A stretch of DNA of 24,222 nucleotides. Source: a virus. Both the position numbers and the translations under genes were made by a program. The stretch is taken from the IMG/VR virus record IMGVR_UViG_3300009184_000213, positions 1 through 24,222 of that record. The stretch is one strand, 5' to 3'. Position 1 is the stretch's first letter. Every line of letters begins with the position of its first letter. The notes under the pieces are model-generated. The model had not been told where the DNA came from. It searched no databases and saw only the letters and a program-made list of their open reading frames with translations. Shown piece after piece: positions 1-6,301 of the stretch.

Positions 1-1025
1 CTTGTTCCCCTGTTTGTTGAACCAAGTTCCTGTATGCGTAGGTGATGGAAATGACCAGAAACCAAAACTGTGGAAGCTGTGATTGGTTGTTTACCGAATG
101 ATTGTTTACGCCACCAGTCTGGTATGCCTTCAGGTCTGTTTGCTTGATGTCCATGCACCATGCCCAAAATGTGATAGCCGTCTTGAAATACATCTAGGGC
201 TAAAGACTCATCATGGGTTGCTGGCTCGTGAAAAGTTATGTCAAGCCCAACTTCCTTAGACAACCTTGCCAAAGTCCTACCAATATGAATACCCCAGTCA
301 TCCGTTGCCGAACCAACCTTTTGCTTGTTTACTCGGAACTGACAATGATTGCTACCAACCGAAAGATAAGTTACAGGAGCATACTTGACCAGTTGCTTCA
401 AAGTTTCCCAAGCCATAGCCGTAGCGACATCAATCTGCTGCATCAGCGACATAGAATTTGTGGCGAGCTGATGTAGATCCGCAACGTTACCAAAGTTCTC
501 AATAGTGTCACCAACATCACAGAAAATGATGCGTTCGGGTTTAGTTTCTTTTACCTTGTTTATCAACCGAATTTGTGTTTCAGCAATACGCATAAACATT
601 GCTTCTGTGCCGCCCCTGTGATCTACCTTGCCTACCTGAAGGTCTGACCAAAGAACAACCAAAGCTTTACCAGATGCGACAGCTTTAGATTTGACTGGCT
701 TAGTTTTTTTTGCCAAAGAGTAAAGTAAGGGAAGATTTAGTTTTGCGTTTTTTCTACGCCAACGAATACGAACAGCAGTCATCCACATAGGGTCTAACGG
801 AAAAGGTCTAGCAACCTGCCAACGACTAATCCTAGGTTCACCCACAATGTCAATCTCGTCAGGGTTGATTCCTGCATCACGCAAGAAACCTTCAATGTCA
901 ACAGGGTTATCGCCTTCAACAGCAGGAAGAGTAGCTTCGCCACCTTCACCATCAAACACGACAGACGGATTCCAGCCTTCAGGAACAGGCACTTTCGGTG
1001 CAGGGGTAACTAAGTTCTCCAACAT
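1..1025 (-). CDS. Metallophosphoesterase-like protein (C-terminal end cut by window edge)
   Basis: Open reading frame of at least 341 codons that runs off the left edge without a stop. It starts at ATG 1025, about 9 nt after an AGGAAAG ribosome site. The calcineurin-like metallophosphoesterase motifs appear in order: SDLQVGK (D128, Q130), GDTIEN (D173), GSNH (N226, H227), HGH (H291, H293) and GHFHH (H325, H327). These side chains normally bind two metal ions for phosphoester hydrolysis. Related proteins are common in actinophages, often beside replication genes, and are thought to be nucleases or phosphatases; the substrate cannot be told from sequence. The first ~120 residues have no motif I recognise. 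The start overlaps the preceding HTH-like gene by 16 bases, which suggests coupled translation. Confidence 0.85.
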   Translation of the reverse strand, partial: MLENLVTPAPKVPVPEGWNPSVVFDGEGGEATLPAVEGDNPVDIEGFLRDAGINPDEIDIVGEPRISRWQVARPFPLDPMWMTAVRIRWRRKNAKLNLPLLYSLAKKTKPVKSKAVASGKALVVLWSDLQVGKVDHRGGTEAMFMRIAETQIRLINKVKETKPERIIFCDVGDTIENFGNVADLHQLATNSMSLMQQIDVATAMAWETLKQLVKYAPVTYLSVGSNHCQFRVNKQKVGSATDDWGIHIGRTLARLSKEVGLDITFHEPATHDESLALDVFQDGYHILGMVHGHQANRPEGIPDWWRKQSFGKQPITASTVLVSGHFHHLRIQELGSTNRGT

Positions 1026-1234
1026 GAGCAACGCTTTCCTGTATGTGCATCAACCGAATAACGGCTTAGTTTCAAGCCACGCTCATTTAGAGCAGTAGTT
1101 AGAGCAGAATTGTTCCACAAAGGCGATTCTAACGCATCAGTCAAAGTCTTTCTATCTGCTTCACTAAGCGAATCTAAGATTGTTTTCATTTTGCAAGAGT
1201 ATTGCCTGGTTGTAGGTGTAAAGTTTTCAAGCAT
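1010..1234 (-). CDS. Small HTH-like actinophage protein
   Basis: A 74-residue protein starting at ATG 1234 and overlapping both neighbours (8 bases upstream, 16 downstream). The pattern ILDSLSEADRK, then WNNSALTTALNERGLKLSRYSVDAH and a Cys-containing tail (KRCSC), resembles a small actinophage family usually described as helix-turn-helix DNA-binding: the segment at about residues 38-63 reads like two helices of an HTH. An internal ATG (residue 16) is possible, but family members usually include the upstream Y-(S/T)-C-K segment, so the longer start is kept. It lies directly before the metallophosphoesterase gene. The DNA-binding role is inferred, not shown. Confidence 0.6.
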   Translation of the reverse strand: MLENFTPTTRQYSCKMKTILDSLSEADRKTLTDALESPLWNNSALTTALNERGLKLSRYSVDAHTGKRCSCWRT

Positions 1235-1430
1235 CAGATTTCTCCTGTAGAACAGGGCTGGTCAAGCCGTAACAAAGATTTCTTATAGAAGCCAAAATAA
1301 CTGGGTGAGTTATCGTGTTAGCTTCTTCAATGACATCTGCTATCTTGTGTCGAACCAAATCAAAATCTGCTGACCAAATCAAATTATCATCTCTCAAAAG
1401 CTTTACTGCTTCTTGCGCTTTACTACTCAT
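1227..1430 (-). CDS. Hypothetical protein (67 aa)
   Basis: A 67-residue protein that I do not recognise. I chose ATG 1430 (MSSKAQEAV) because GGAGAT lies 4-6 bases before it and the ATG sits inside the stop of the small membrane gene upstream (ATGAGTAG, 8-base overlap). A run of ATGs at 1448 would add six residues (MMMEIQ) but has a poorer ribosome site. The product is mostly predicted helix with no signal peptide or cysteine motif. Its position among other overlapping small genes is typical of accessory early phage genes. Confidence 0.6.
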   Translation of the reverse strand: MSSKAQEAVKLLRDDNLIWSADFDLVRHKIADVIEEANTITHPVILASIRNLCYGLTSPVLQEKSDA

Positions 1431-1554
1431 CTGTATCTCCATCATCATAAGGGTCTCTTGAATCTATTACTTGTGCTAAATAAAAAATGCCGACATAACC
1501 AATAACCAAAATTAGTATTCCCCCAACACCGATAGATGCAATAAGTTCAATCAT
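1423..1554 (-). CDS. Small single-pass membrane protein (43 aa)
   Basis: A 43-residue frame found by reading the gap between two larger genes. It begins at ATG 1554, and the GGAG at the end of the upstream gene supplies its ribosome site. Residues 4-28 form one hydrophobic segment (IASIGVGGILILVIGYVGIF), followed by an acidic tail (DPYDDGDTDE). This looks like a small inner-membrane protein with its charged tail in the cytoplasm. The stop overlaps the next start by 8 bases, and spacing and ribosome sites on both sides fit a real gene. Function is unknown. Confidence 0.6.
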   Translation of the reverse strand: MIELIASIGVGGILILVIGYVGIFYLAQVIDSRDPYDDGDTDE

Positions 1555-1556
1555 TT

Positions 1557-1742
1557 TTACTCTCCTTCAACATCTATTCTTTGTTCTTTAGACTCATAAA
1601 GTCTGACAACTGCAATACAAGGATCGCCTTCTTCAAACTCTATGGCTTCTTCATCACTCAGAAAAGCATCATGCGTACTGCAATGAACTGCACCAATCCA
1701 GTTTTGCTTTTGACCAATTTTTAGCCATTTATCAAATCTCAT
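1557..1742 (-). CDS. Conserved actinophage-type small acidic protein
   Basis: A 61-residue protein whose ATG overlaps the upstream methyltransferase stop as ATGA (4 bases). The core W-x4-H-C-x-T-H-D, then SDEEAIEFEEGDPCIAVVRLYE, matches a small protein family that recurs in actinophages. There a short Cys/His segment is followed by an acidic stretch and a D-P-C-I-x-V-x-R-L-Y motif. I know of no assigned function for it. The Cys and His residues could bind a metal, but the number is low. Its stop is followed by the start of the 43-aa membrane gene two bases later. Confidence 0.7.
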   Translation of the reverse strand: MRFDKWLKIGQKQNWIGAVHCSTHDAFLSDEEAIEFEEGDPCIAVVRLYESKEQRIDVEGE

Positions 1743-2596
1743 CCTTGAATCCTTTCAATAATTTCATCATCAAGTAGCAGATTTAATGCTAATTCTGCTT
1801 GCTGTGGAACAACACCATTACCACAAGCTTTTAGTTGGTCATTACGTTTTAAACCAATTTCAGGGCTACAAACCCATCCTTCAGGTAAACCCATCATCCA
1901 CTCAGTAAAATCTGCTGACAAACGGTGATTACCGTTCTTACCATCAGGTTTAGTAGGTGCAGGAGCAGGGCGTGTTACAGATTCCCACCGTTCAATCGCA
2001 GGAGCAAACTTTCCCCAACTAATGTCAGTTACTTCACCACTATTAAAAATAGCTCTAGCAACTGTATCTACTGAAACAACACCGTCACGAGTTTGAGCTG
2101 CCTGACCATCTTTATAATCTCTAACAATAGGAGTGGGAAGAAGCTCATTTACAACTGACTCCCTAAGATTTCTATAGCCACCAGGGCTACGTTTTTTCAA
2201 TTCCGCAATCTGTTCTGGGGTTTTTATTTCCCTGTGTTCCATAGTATTAGGGGTGGGTAGCAAATTGTCCGCAACCCTAGAAACCTTTAGCCCTTGACCA
2301 GAAACTAAATCCATAACCTGATCTCTAACCCCCACAGTATTGCCACGCTTCAACGCTTCAGCTTCACCCAACGCCCCACCTTCACCTTCACTTGCTTTGG
2401 GGGAACGCAATAATGAAGATTCGATATCTATTGTGTGGGGCGTTTGCATCGGCAGCTCGTAAACCACACCATTTCGCATCATACCCCATGTCGGCCAGCG
2501 ACCCAAGAACGGCTTGAATTGCTGTGAAAACAGGTCTGTCTCCCCAATCATCCAAATCTTCTTGACTGTATTCCATTCCGTTATCTGCTTTAGCAC
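1739..2596 (-). CDS. DNA cytosine-5 methyltransferase, C-terminal part (target recognition and motifs IX-X)
   Basis: A 285-residue protein carrying the second half of a phage-type C5 methyltransferase. Residues 29-50 (RWPTWGMMRNGVVYELP) match a W-P-x-x-G-M-x-R-x-G-x-x-Y block common in phage enzymes. LLPTP-type repeats lie at about residues 111-115 and 152-155. The C-terminal segment LSADFTEWMMGLPEGWV, then NDQLKACGNGVVPQQA, is the motif IX-X region. The catalytic half lies in the upstream, overlapping frame. The start is uncertain: GTG 2596 gives the longest frame, while ATG 2551 (residue 16, after AAGAAG) is an alternative. Its stop overlaps the next gene as ATGA. It probably pairs with the N-terminal half as a two-subunit enzyme. 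Confidence 0.8.
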   Translation of the reverse strand: MLKQITEWNTVKKIWMIGETDLFSQQFKPFLGRWPTWGMMRNGVVYELPMQTPHTIDIESSLLRSPKASEGEGGALGEAEALKRGNTVGVRDQVMDLVSGQGLKVSRVADNLLPTPNTMEHREIKTPEQIAELKKRSPGGYRNLRESVVNELLPTPIVRDYKDGQAAQTRDGVVSVDTVARAIFNSGEVTDISWGKFAPAIERWESVTRPAPAPTKPDGKNGNHRLSADFTEWMMGLPEGWVCSPEIGLKRNDQLKACGNGVVPQQAELALNLLLDDEIIERIQG

Positions 2597-2948
2597 TTAG
2601 TAAACCCCTAACATTTTCTATAACAACCAACTTAGGTTGTAGTTCTTCTATAGCTCTAGCAAACTCATGCCAAAGCCCCGATCTAGTTCCTTCTTTTAGC
2701 CCTGCCCTTTTACCTGCCAAAGATAAATCTTGACAAGGAAAGCCACCAGTCAGAATATCTATTTTTTCTACTCGTGTGAAATCAACTTTTGTCACATCAC
2801 GATAATTAGGTATGCCTGGAAAGTTACGTTCAAGAATCTTTGATGGAGCATCTTCCCACTCACAATGCCAAGCAAGTTCAGCATCAAGCACATTCATTAC
2901 AGCAAGATCTAAACCACCATAACCAGAAAACAGGCTGCCAATTTTCAC
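2388..2948 (-). CDS. DNA cytosine-5 methyltransferase, N-terminal catalytic part (motifs I-VIII)
   Basis: A 186-residue protein with the catalytic half of a cytosine-5 DNA methyltransferase: motif I FSGYGGLD (residues 7-14) for S-adenosylmethionine, motif IV GGFPCQDLS with the nucleophile Cys72, motif VI ENVRGL (Glu111) and motif VIII RYRIFI (174-179). It stops right after motif VIII, without a target recognition domain or motifs IX-X; these lie in the +1 frame at 1739-2596, which overlaps by 209 bases. The GTG start at 2948 shares one base with the upstream stop (TAGTG). Phages use such enzymes to protect their DNA from host restriction. No cognate restriction endonuclease is visible nearby. 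Confidence 0.9.
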   Translation of the reverse strand: MKIGSLFSGYGGLDLAVMNVLDAELAWHCEWEDAPSKILERNFPGIPNYRDVTKVDFTRVEKIDILTGGFPCQDLSLAGKRAGLKEGTRSGLWHEFARAIEELQPKLVVIENVRGLLSAKADNGMEYSQEDLDDWGDRPVFTAIQAVLGSLADMGYDAKWCGLRAADANAPHNRYRIFIIAFPQSK

Positions 2949-3304
2949 TAATTTTCTACTTTGTTTGTATCTTTACCATTACAGTAATCACACTTTTTAC
3001 CGTAACAATCACAATCATTAGAACCACAAGGATCACAAAAACATTCATCTTCAGGAAAAGTCTCGAAACCAGTCAAATAAACAACATTTTCGCCATTAGT
3101 ATCAAAAGCAACAAGCTTATTTGTTGCCCCACAACGCCTAATAACTTTTAGTTCTGTAAGCAATTTAATGATACGTTTTTGCTCTATTTCTGCCTGTTCT
3201 TCTCTATGAGCTTCAAGCATTAAAGCAAGTGTTTCTTTAAAATGTTTTTCAGATTCTTTAGCCATGTCTAGTAGCCATGTTGGGTCAAAGTTAGGGTTAG
3301 TCAT
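2948..3304 (-). CDS. Hypothetical protein with Cys-rich C-terminus
   Basis: A 118-residue protein starting at ATG 3304 after a good AAAAGGAG ribosome site. Residues 1-55 are charged and helical, possibly coiled coil. The last third is cysteine-rich (CFCDPCGSNDCDCYGKKCDYC, with eight cysteines in a short span), which suggests one or two bound zinc ions or an Fe-S centre. I recognise no family. It overlaps the upstream gene by 8 bases and the methyltransferase start by one base, so it lies in the same operon. Confidence 0.6.
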   Translation of the reverse strand: MTNPNFDPTWLLDMAKESEKHFKETLALMLEAHREEQAEIEQKRIIKLLTELKVIRRCGATNKLVAFDTNGENVVYLTGFETFPEDECFCDPCGSNDCDCYGKKCDYCNGKDTNKVEN

Positions 3305-3488
3305 TTGTTTCTCCTTTTATCAGCGCAATGACATCATTACGACTTGTTTGAATCATTTGTGTTGTTCCACCCCAAATAAATGGCAGTCGCTCAATCAGTT
3401 GAATGATGCGCTCTTGCTCTTCACGTTTACCATTTTGATAAGCTCGTTCAATCCACTCATCAAGTTTTTTATTTTCTGCCCAAGACAT
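3297..3488 (-). CDS. Hypothetical small helical protein
   Basis: A 63-residue protein starting at ATG 3488 with AAAGGGA upstream. The sequence is charged, with a likely helix (LDEWIERAYQNGKREEQERIIQLIERL). The helix resembles the N-terminal helix of the next gene, which also carries an EEQ-E-x4-R-I-I-x-L-(I/L) pattern; the two may be diverged duplicates. Function is unknown. It overlaps both neighbours, by 20 bases upstream and 8 downstream. Confidence 0.6.
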   Translation of the reverse strand: MSWAENKKLDEWIERAYQNGKREEQERIIQLIERLPFIWGGTTQMIQTSRNDVIALIKGETND

Positions 3489-3603
3489 TTCTAATCCCTT
3501 TCTTGATGTCAGGTCTTACAAAGAACAGCCAACGATTCTTTAGTCGAAGATACTCTTGAAATACGTTGCAACCAAATTTATGATGGCCCCTGTGTTTAGC
3601 CAT
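3469..3603 (-). CDS. Small basic protein (44 aa)
   Basis: A 44-residue frame found by reading the gap left of rusA. ATG 3603 is preceded by AAAGGGA at good spacing. An in-frame ATG at 3624 would add seven residues and lies one base after a predicted transcription start. The product is very basic (MAKHRGHHKF at the start, FFVRPDIKKGIRNVLGRK at the end) and could bind nucleic acid, but no family is recognised. It is the first gene after the predicted promoter at 3632-3661 and overlaps the next start by 20 bases. Confidence 0.55.
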   Translation of the reverse strand: MAKHRGHHKFGCNVFQEYLRLKNRWLFFVRPDIKKGIRNVLGRK

Positions 3604-3631
3604 GTTTCCCTTTCTTGTTGTCATACCCCTA

Positions 3632-3661
3632 AATCTATGCCAGCAAGAACCCCAAAGTCAA
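3632..3661 (-). promoter_or_regulatory. Predicted sigma70-type promoter
   Basis: On the minus strand, -35 TTGACT (3661-3656), an 18-base spacer and -10 TAGATT (3637-3632). The predicted start near 3625 is one base before an in-frame ATG at 3624. It lies in the 78-base gap after rusA and would drive the leftward small-gene/methyltransferase block. It is a pattern match only. Confidence 0.4.
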
Positions 3662-3681
3662 TAGCAACACGCCAAAAAGAT

Positions 3682-4071
3682 TTAATCTTCTAAATGCTGC
3701 ACAATCACTTCAACACCAGTCCAACCATCAACCGAATAACGCTTATACGCATGCAAATCAACGACCCTGCTGTCATCCACAATAGCCCCACCCTTGACCA
3801 TGCCATCCAAACAACCACGCACCAATTTATCCACGTCAGGCATCACAGTTGGATAATCCCTAGAAATGGAAGAAGGCCTTGGCAGATAGAACCAAAGTTC
3901 CACTTCCAAAGCCCCATCCATAGGTTCTTCAAATAACGATTGACATTCCGTTTTAATAGCTTTACGCCAAGCAGGGAGATACTTGCTGGCTTCAACCATC
4001 CGACCATTACCCACATGCTTTTTAGATCCTTGTGGTGCTGGCAGACCTTCAACAGAAAATTTATTTATCAT
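3682..4071 (-). CDS. rusA: RusA-family Holliday junction resolvase
   Basis: A 129-residue protein with the RusA fold signature: the N-terminal motif EGLPAPQGSKK, the metal-binding acidic motif MPDVDKL (Asp79, Asp81), then GAIVDDSRV (Asp99/Asp100) and a late Lys110. RusA dimers cut four-way DNA junctions during recombination and replication. ATG 4071 is preferred over GTG 4092 because RusA proteins usually begin just before the PxPQGSK motif and because this ATG overlaps the stop of the small membrane gene upstream. Length is usual for the family. Neighbouring exonuclease and annealing-protein genes fit a recombination role. Confidence 0.88.
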   Translation of the reverse strand: MINKFSVEGLPAPQGSKKHVGNGRMVEASKYLPAWRKAIKTECQSLFEEPMDGALEVELWFYLPRPSSISRDYPTVMPDVDKLVRGCLDGMVKGGAIVDDSRVVDLHAYKRYSVDGWTGVEVIVQHLED

Positions 4072-4219
4072 GCTTTCTATAGTAAGCCCCACAAAGAATC
4101 AGAAACCACCAGGCTGCTAAACCAAACATAAATAACTTTTGTTCTAAAGCATCAGCATCAAAACCAAGAAACAAGAAAACGCATACAGTAGCAAAAATGC
4201 TAAAATACGCTAGTTTCAA
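4061..4219 (-). CDS. Small two-helix membrane protein (52 aa)
   Basis: A 52-residue frame that fills the otherwise empty stretch between rusA and the next gene. The TTG start at 4219 overlaps the preceding TGA stop as TTGA, with GGGAC about 8 bases before it. Two hydrophobic segments are separated by a short acidic loop (FDADALEQK): residues 3-20 (LAYFSIFATVCVFLFLGF) and 29-46 (LFMFGLAAWWFLILCGAY). The tail is basic (YRKHDK). The stop overlaps the rusA ATG by 11 bases. Function is unknown. Confidence 0.55.
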   Translation of the reverse strand: MKLAYFSIFATVCVFLFLGFDADALEQKLFMFGLAAWWFLILCGAYYRKHDK

Positions 4220-4533
4220 AATGTGTCCCAGCTAGTTGACACCGCCTGTGGTGCTTGACCCAAAGAAACAACTTCGATCTCTTTAGCGTTGATAGATAGC
4301 TGACCGACAGTTACCTGCTCGTTAGTGTTCTTGTCGGTAAACTGAAGTACGCTGCCTGAAGCAGACCCAATAACATTGATCACTGAGTTGATTGAAACTT
4401 TTTGTGTAGTCCAAATCTTGTAGGACTGTTTGCCTTCAGTTCCATCAGCCTTTTTGAACGTGTCAGTAGCAATAAAAAACTTGTCAAAAGTTTTTGTAAC
4501 AGTTAGGTTTGTTGCTTTAATTGTGTTAGGCAC
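4216..4533 (-). CDS. Putative OB-fold-like protein
   Basis: A 105-residue protein starting at GTG 4533 after AAAGGG. The sequence is rich in beta-strand segments; an inner stretch (QKVSINSVINVIGSASGSV) followed by VTVGQLSINAKEIEVV is reminiscent of an OB-fold, and the tail ends in SWDTF. The position, directly before rusA in a recombination and replication block, is where phages often keep a single-stranded DNA-binding protein. No diagnostic motif is present, so the assignment is tentative. It overlaps the upstream gene by 8 bases. Confidence 0.4.
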   Translation of the reverse strand: MPNTIKATNLTVTKTFDKFFIATDTFKKADGTEGKQSYKIWTTQKVSINSVINVIGSASGSVLQFTDKNTNEQVTVGQLSINAKEIEVVSLGQAPQAVSTSWDTF

Positions 4534-4804
4534 AATCTACCCTTTCTATGTGTTTAGGATTTACACAATCAGCATGATTGCATATTCTTTTACCTGGAAG
4601 AACCGCAGTTCCATCAGACATTGGTGTTATCTCATCTTCAGCAAAGCTGCCTTGATGGGGAATACATTTGAGATTACCGTACTGCACAACTGTAGCAGGT
4701 TTAGCTCGGCAAGAAGCACAAAATAGATCTTTGCGTTCTCTTTTTTCAGGTGCAACGACCCACGCATAACCGCAACGGTTACAGAGAATCTTGTTGTCAT
4801 CCAC
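4526..4804 (-). CDS. Zinc-binding actinophage protein, HNH-like tail
   Basis: A 92-residue protein starting at GTG 4804. It has two CxxC pairs, CNRCG (residues 8-12) and CASC (29-32), a typical zinc ribbon. The C-terminal CNHADCVNPKHIERVDC resembles the last metal-binding half of phage HNH nucleases (C-x3-D/R-C-V-N-P-x-H). The central YGNLKCIPHQGSF and PGKRIC segments match a recurring actinophage family of unknown function. The full HNH catalytic His is not evident, so nuclease activity is doubtful. Confidence 0.6.
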   Translation of the reverse strand: MDDNKILCNRCGYAWVVAPEKRERKDLFCASCRAKPATVVQYGNLKCIPHQGSFAEDEITPMSDGTAVLPGKRICNHADCVNPKHIERVDCA

Positions 4805-4821
4805 AAACCCAGTCTAGTCAT

Positions 4822-5652
4822 TTATGCGCTCTTTTTGGCTAAACCAAAACCGCATTGACGGCAATTCCAAACAATGTTCCCATGTGAACAATCCTTGGGT
4901 GGGGTCAAAACAGCCTTCTGTTCCTGCTCTAAGACTTCCAACTTACGAATACGCTCTGACTCCCATAAACGCTCTAAACGGGCTTTCTCAGCCATTCTCG
5001 CATCATTCTGCTGTTCTTCTTTAGATTTAGTTCTCTCAGGCAACGGCCCATCTTCCCAACGATCACCATTCAACCAAGTAGTCGGATAAGGAATGAACTC
5101 ACCCTGCGGAAGATTCGGGTCATTAGCAAACCTGATAGCACCAGCCAAAATAGCATCATGGCTAGAACGAGCAACAGCAGACTCATAAGCTTTGACAGCA
5201 GCTCGCTTTGAAGTCCGTCTCGGATAAACACTCCAAAACTTATCGAAATGCGTATATGTTTCTATTGATGTTTCTAATGATGTTTTATACGCCAGATCTG
5301 TCACCCCTGACTTACCTAGTTTGTCACCCCTGATTACCTGGTTTGTCACCCCTGAACCTAGTCTGTCACCCCTGTCAGAAACACCAGAAATGCTAATCCA
5401 ATACTTATTCGACTTGTATTGACCCTTAGTTTCGCCACCATGAACTTCAACAACAAGCTCACCCAAATCCTGCAAATGTTTGATGTCACGTTGAATAGAT
5501 CGTTCACTAGCGTTAGCGTAACGAGCCAAAGTAGCGATAGACGGCCAAGCACCATTATCGCCATGATGATTAGCAATACCAATCAAAACCAACTTCGCAC
5601 GACCATCAGCCCGACTATTATTTAGCACAAGCGAAATCATCTCGACACTCAT
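4822..5652 (-). CDS. Replication initiator (lambda O-like organizer)
   Basis: A 276-residue protein starting at ATG 5652, directly after the upstream stop. Residues 15-88 form a winged helix-turn-helix (GIANHHGDNGAWPSIATLAR, then SERSIQRDIKHLQDLGEL), as in phage replication proteins that bind origin iterons. Residues 135-203 carry the C-terminal module FDKFWSVYPRRTSKRAAVKAY and FIPYPTTWLNGDRWED, typical of replisome organizers. A charged helix (206-248) and a likely zinc site (C255, H257, C264, C267) end the protein. The linker (about residues 90-120) is encoded by four DNA iterons, as in the lambda O gene. It probably melts the origin and loads a host helicase; no phage helicase is visible here. 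Confidence 0.8.
   Translation of the reverse strand: MSVEMISLVLNNSRADGRAKLVLIGIANHHGDNGAWPSIATLARYANASERSIQRDIKHLQDLGELVVEVHGGETKGQYKSNKYWISISGVSDRGDRLGSGVTNQVIRGDKLGKSGVTDLAYKTSLETSIETYTHFDKFWSVYPRRTSKRAAVKAYESAVARSSHDAILAGAIRFANDPNLPQGEFIPYPTTWLNGDRWEDGPLPERTKSKEEQQNDARMAEKARLERLWESERIRKLEVLEQEQKAVLTPPKDCSHGNIVWNCRQCGFGLAKKSA
5296..5376. repeat. Four-copy iteron array, putative origin of replication
   Basis: GTCACCCCTG occurs at 5300, 5323, 5345 and 5365 (plus strand), with spacings of 23, 22 and 20 bases. Flanking bases are partly conserved (ACCTAGT or ACCTGGT plus two bases before each of the last three copies). The repeats lie in the linker part of the initiator gene. Spacings are not multiples of three, so the repeat is read in different frames (RGD, SGVT). 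That implies selection on DNA rather than protein. An A+T-rich stretch (about 5225-5295) lies next to it. This matches the lambda plan, where O binds iterons inside its own gene. Confidence 0.75.
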
Positions 5653-5949
5653 CTAAACTTCACTCTCCATCAACGCATCCATAATGCTGTTAGCTGCAAC
5701 AGCAACCGAATCTCTCGCACCGCCAGCCCAACGCCCAGCATCAAAAAACAACTTATCTCGTTGCTCACGCATAGCCCGTAACTGCTCAATCTCAGCCGAA
5801 ACCAAAGCCTTGATAGCTTGAACCTGCGGTTTAGATAACTTAGCTTTAGCATCAGCGATAGTGTCACTCAAAACTCTGTGAGTTGTATCATTACGTTCAT
5901 ACTCCAAAGCAAGTAGATACGCAAAATGTTGATCTTTATCTTTAAACAT
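5653..5949 (-). CDS. Hypothetical helical protein (98 aa)
   Basis: A 98-residue protein that I do not recognise. ATG 5949 (MFKDKDQHF) is chosen because AAAGGGA lies just before it; an upstream in-frame start at 6006 would overlap the HNH gene by 47 bases and has no clear ribosome site. The sequence is mostly helical and charged, with a possible coiled coil around residues 50-75 (VSAEIEQLRAMREQRDK). It directly precedes the replication initiator and could be a partner in replication; that is only context. Confidence 0.55.
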   Translation of the reverse strand: MFKDKDQHFAYLLALEYERNDTTHRVLSDTIADAKAKLSKPQVQAIKALVSAEIEQLRAMREQRDKLFFDAGRWAGGARDSVAVAANSIMDALMESEV

Positions 5950-5959
5950 TATTTCCCTT

Positions 5960-6301
5960 TCAAGCCATAAAAAGTCGGTACGGTGTCTTATTCCAGTCAT
6001 TATCAATCAGAAACCAGTCACCTTTATAAAAATCGTAAATCGGTGTCTGCTCAGGAAACTTGTATCGCTCCAACTTCCAGCCACACTGTAAAGCCTTCTC
6101 ACGAAACTCTGCATCAGATTCCATTAACAAATTAGATTCACTACACATAGCAACCAGGTTAGATGGGGTGTCCAAAAGTTTAGACCCACCCATCCCCCGA
6201 TTGATTCTGTGTTGCGGAACGAGAGTATCATCTATGCGCCCACAATGCCAACAGCACACATCACGCTGAAGAACTTTAGCCCAAACAGTTTTACTAACCA
6301 T
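5960..6301 (-). CDS. HNH endonuclease-like protein
   Basis: A 113-residue protein starting at ATG 6301, which overlaps the upstream stop by 8 bases; a longer TTG start at 6331 is less likely. It has a CWHC zinc knuckle (C17, C20), then LVPQHRINRGMGGSK (His31, Asn34), PSNLV (Asn48) and AMCSESN (Cys53). This is the layout of a small actinophage HNH family. The last histidine of a classic HNH is not obvious, so activity is uncertain. Here it lies in the replication and recombination block; other phage HNH proteins assist packaging or act as free-standing nucleases. Confidence 0.72.
   Translation of the reverse strand: MVSKTVWAKVLQRDVCCWHCGRIDDTLVPQHRINRGMGGSKLLDTPSNLVAMCSESNLLMESDAEFREKALQCGWKLERYKFPEQTPIYDFYKGDWFLIDNDWNKTPYRLFMA

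Noticed and set aside
213-476. Plus-strand frame near the left edge
   Set aside because: It lies opposite the metallophosphoesterase, whose motifs on the minus strand are clear.
2388-2596. Methyltransferase broken by a simple frameshift or sequencing error
   Set aside because: Both frames carry conserved family sequence across the whole overlap, and one correction would destroy one of them.
4627-4821. A frame overlapping the zinc-binding protein gene
   Set aside because: It has no recognisable sequence, while the overlapping frame has two CxxC pairs and a family-like tail.
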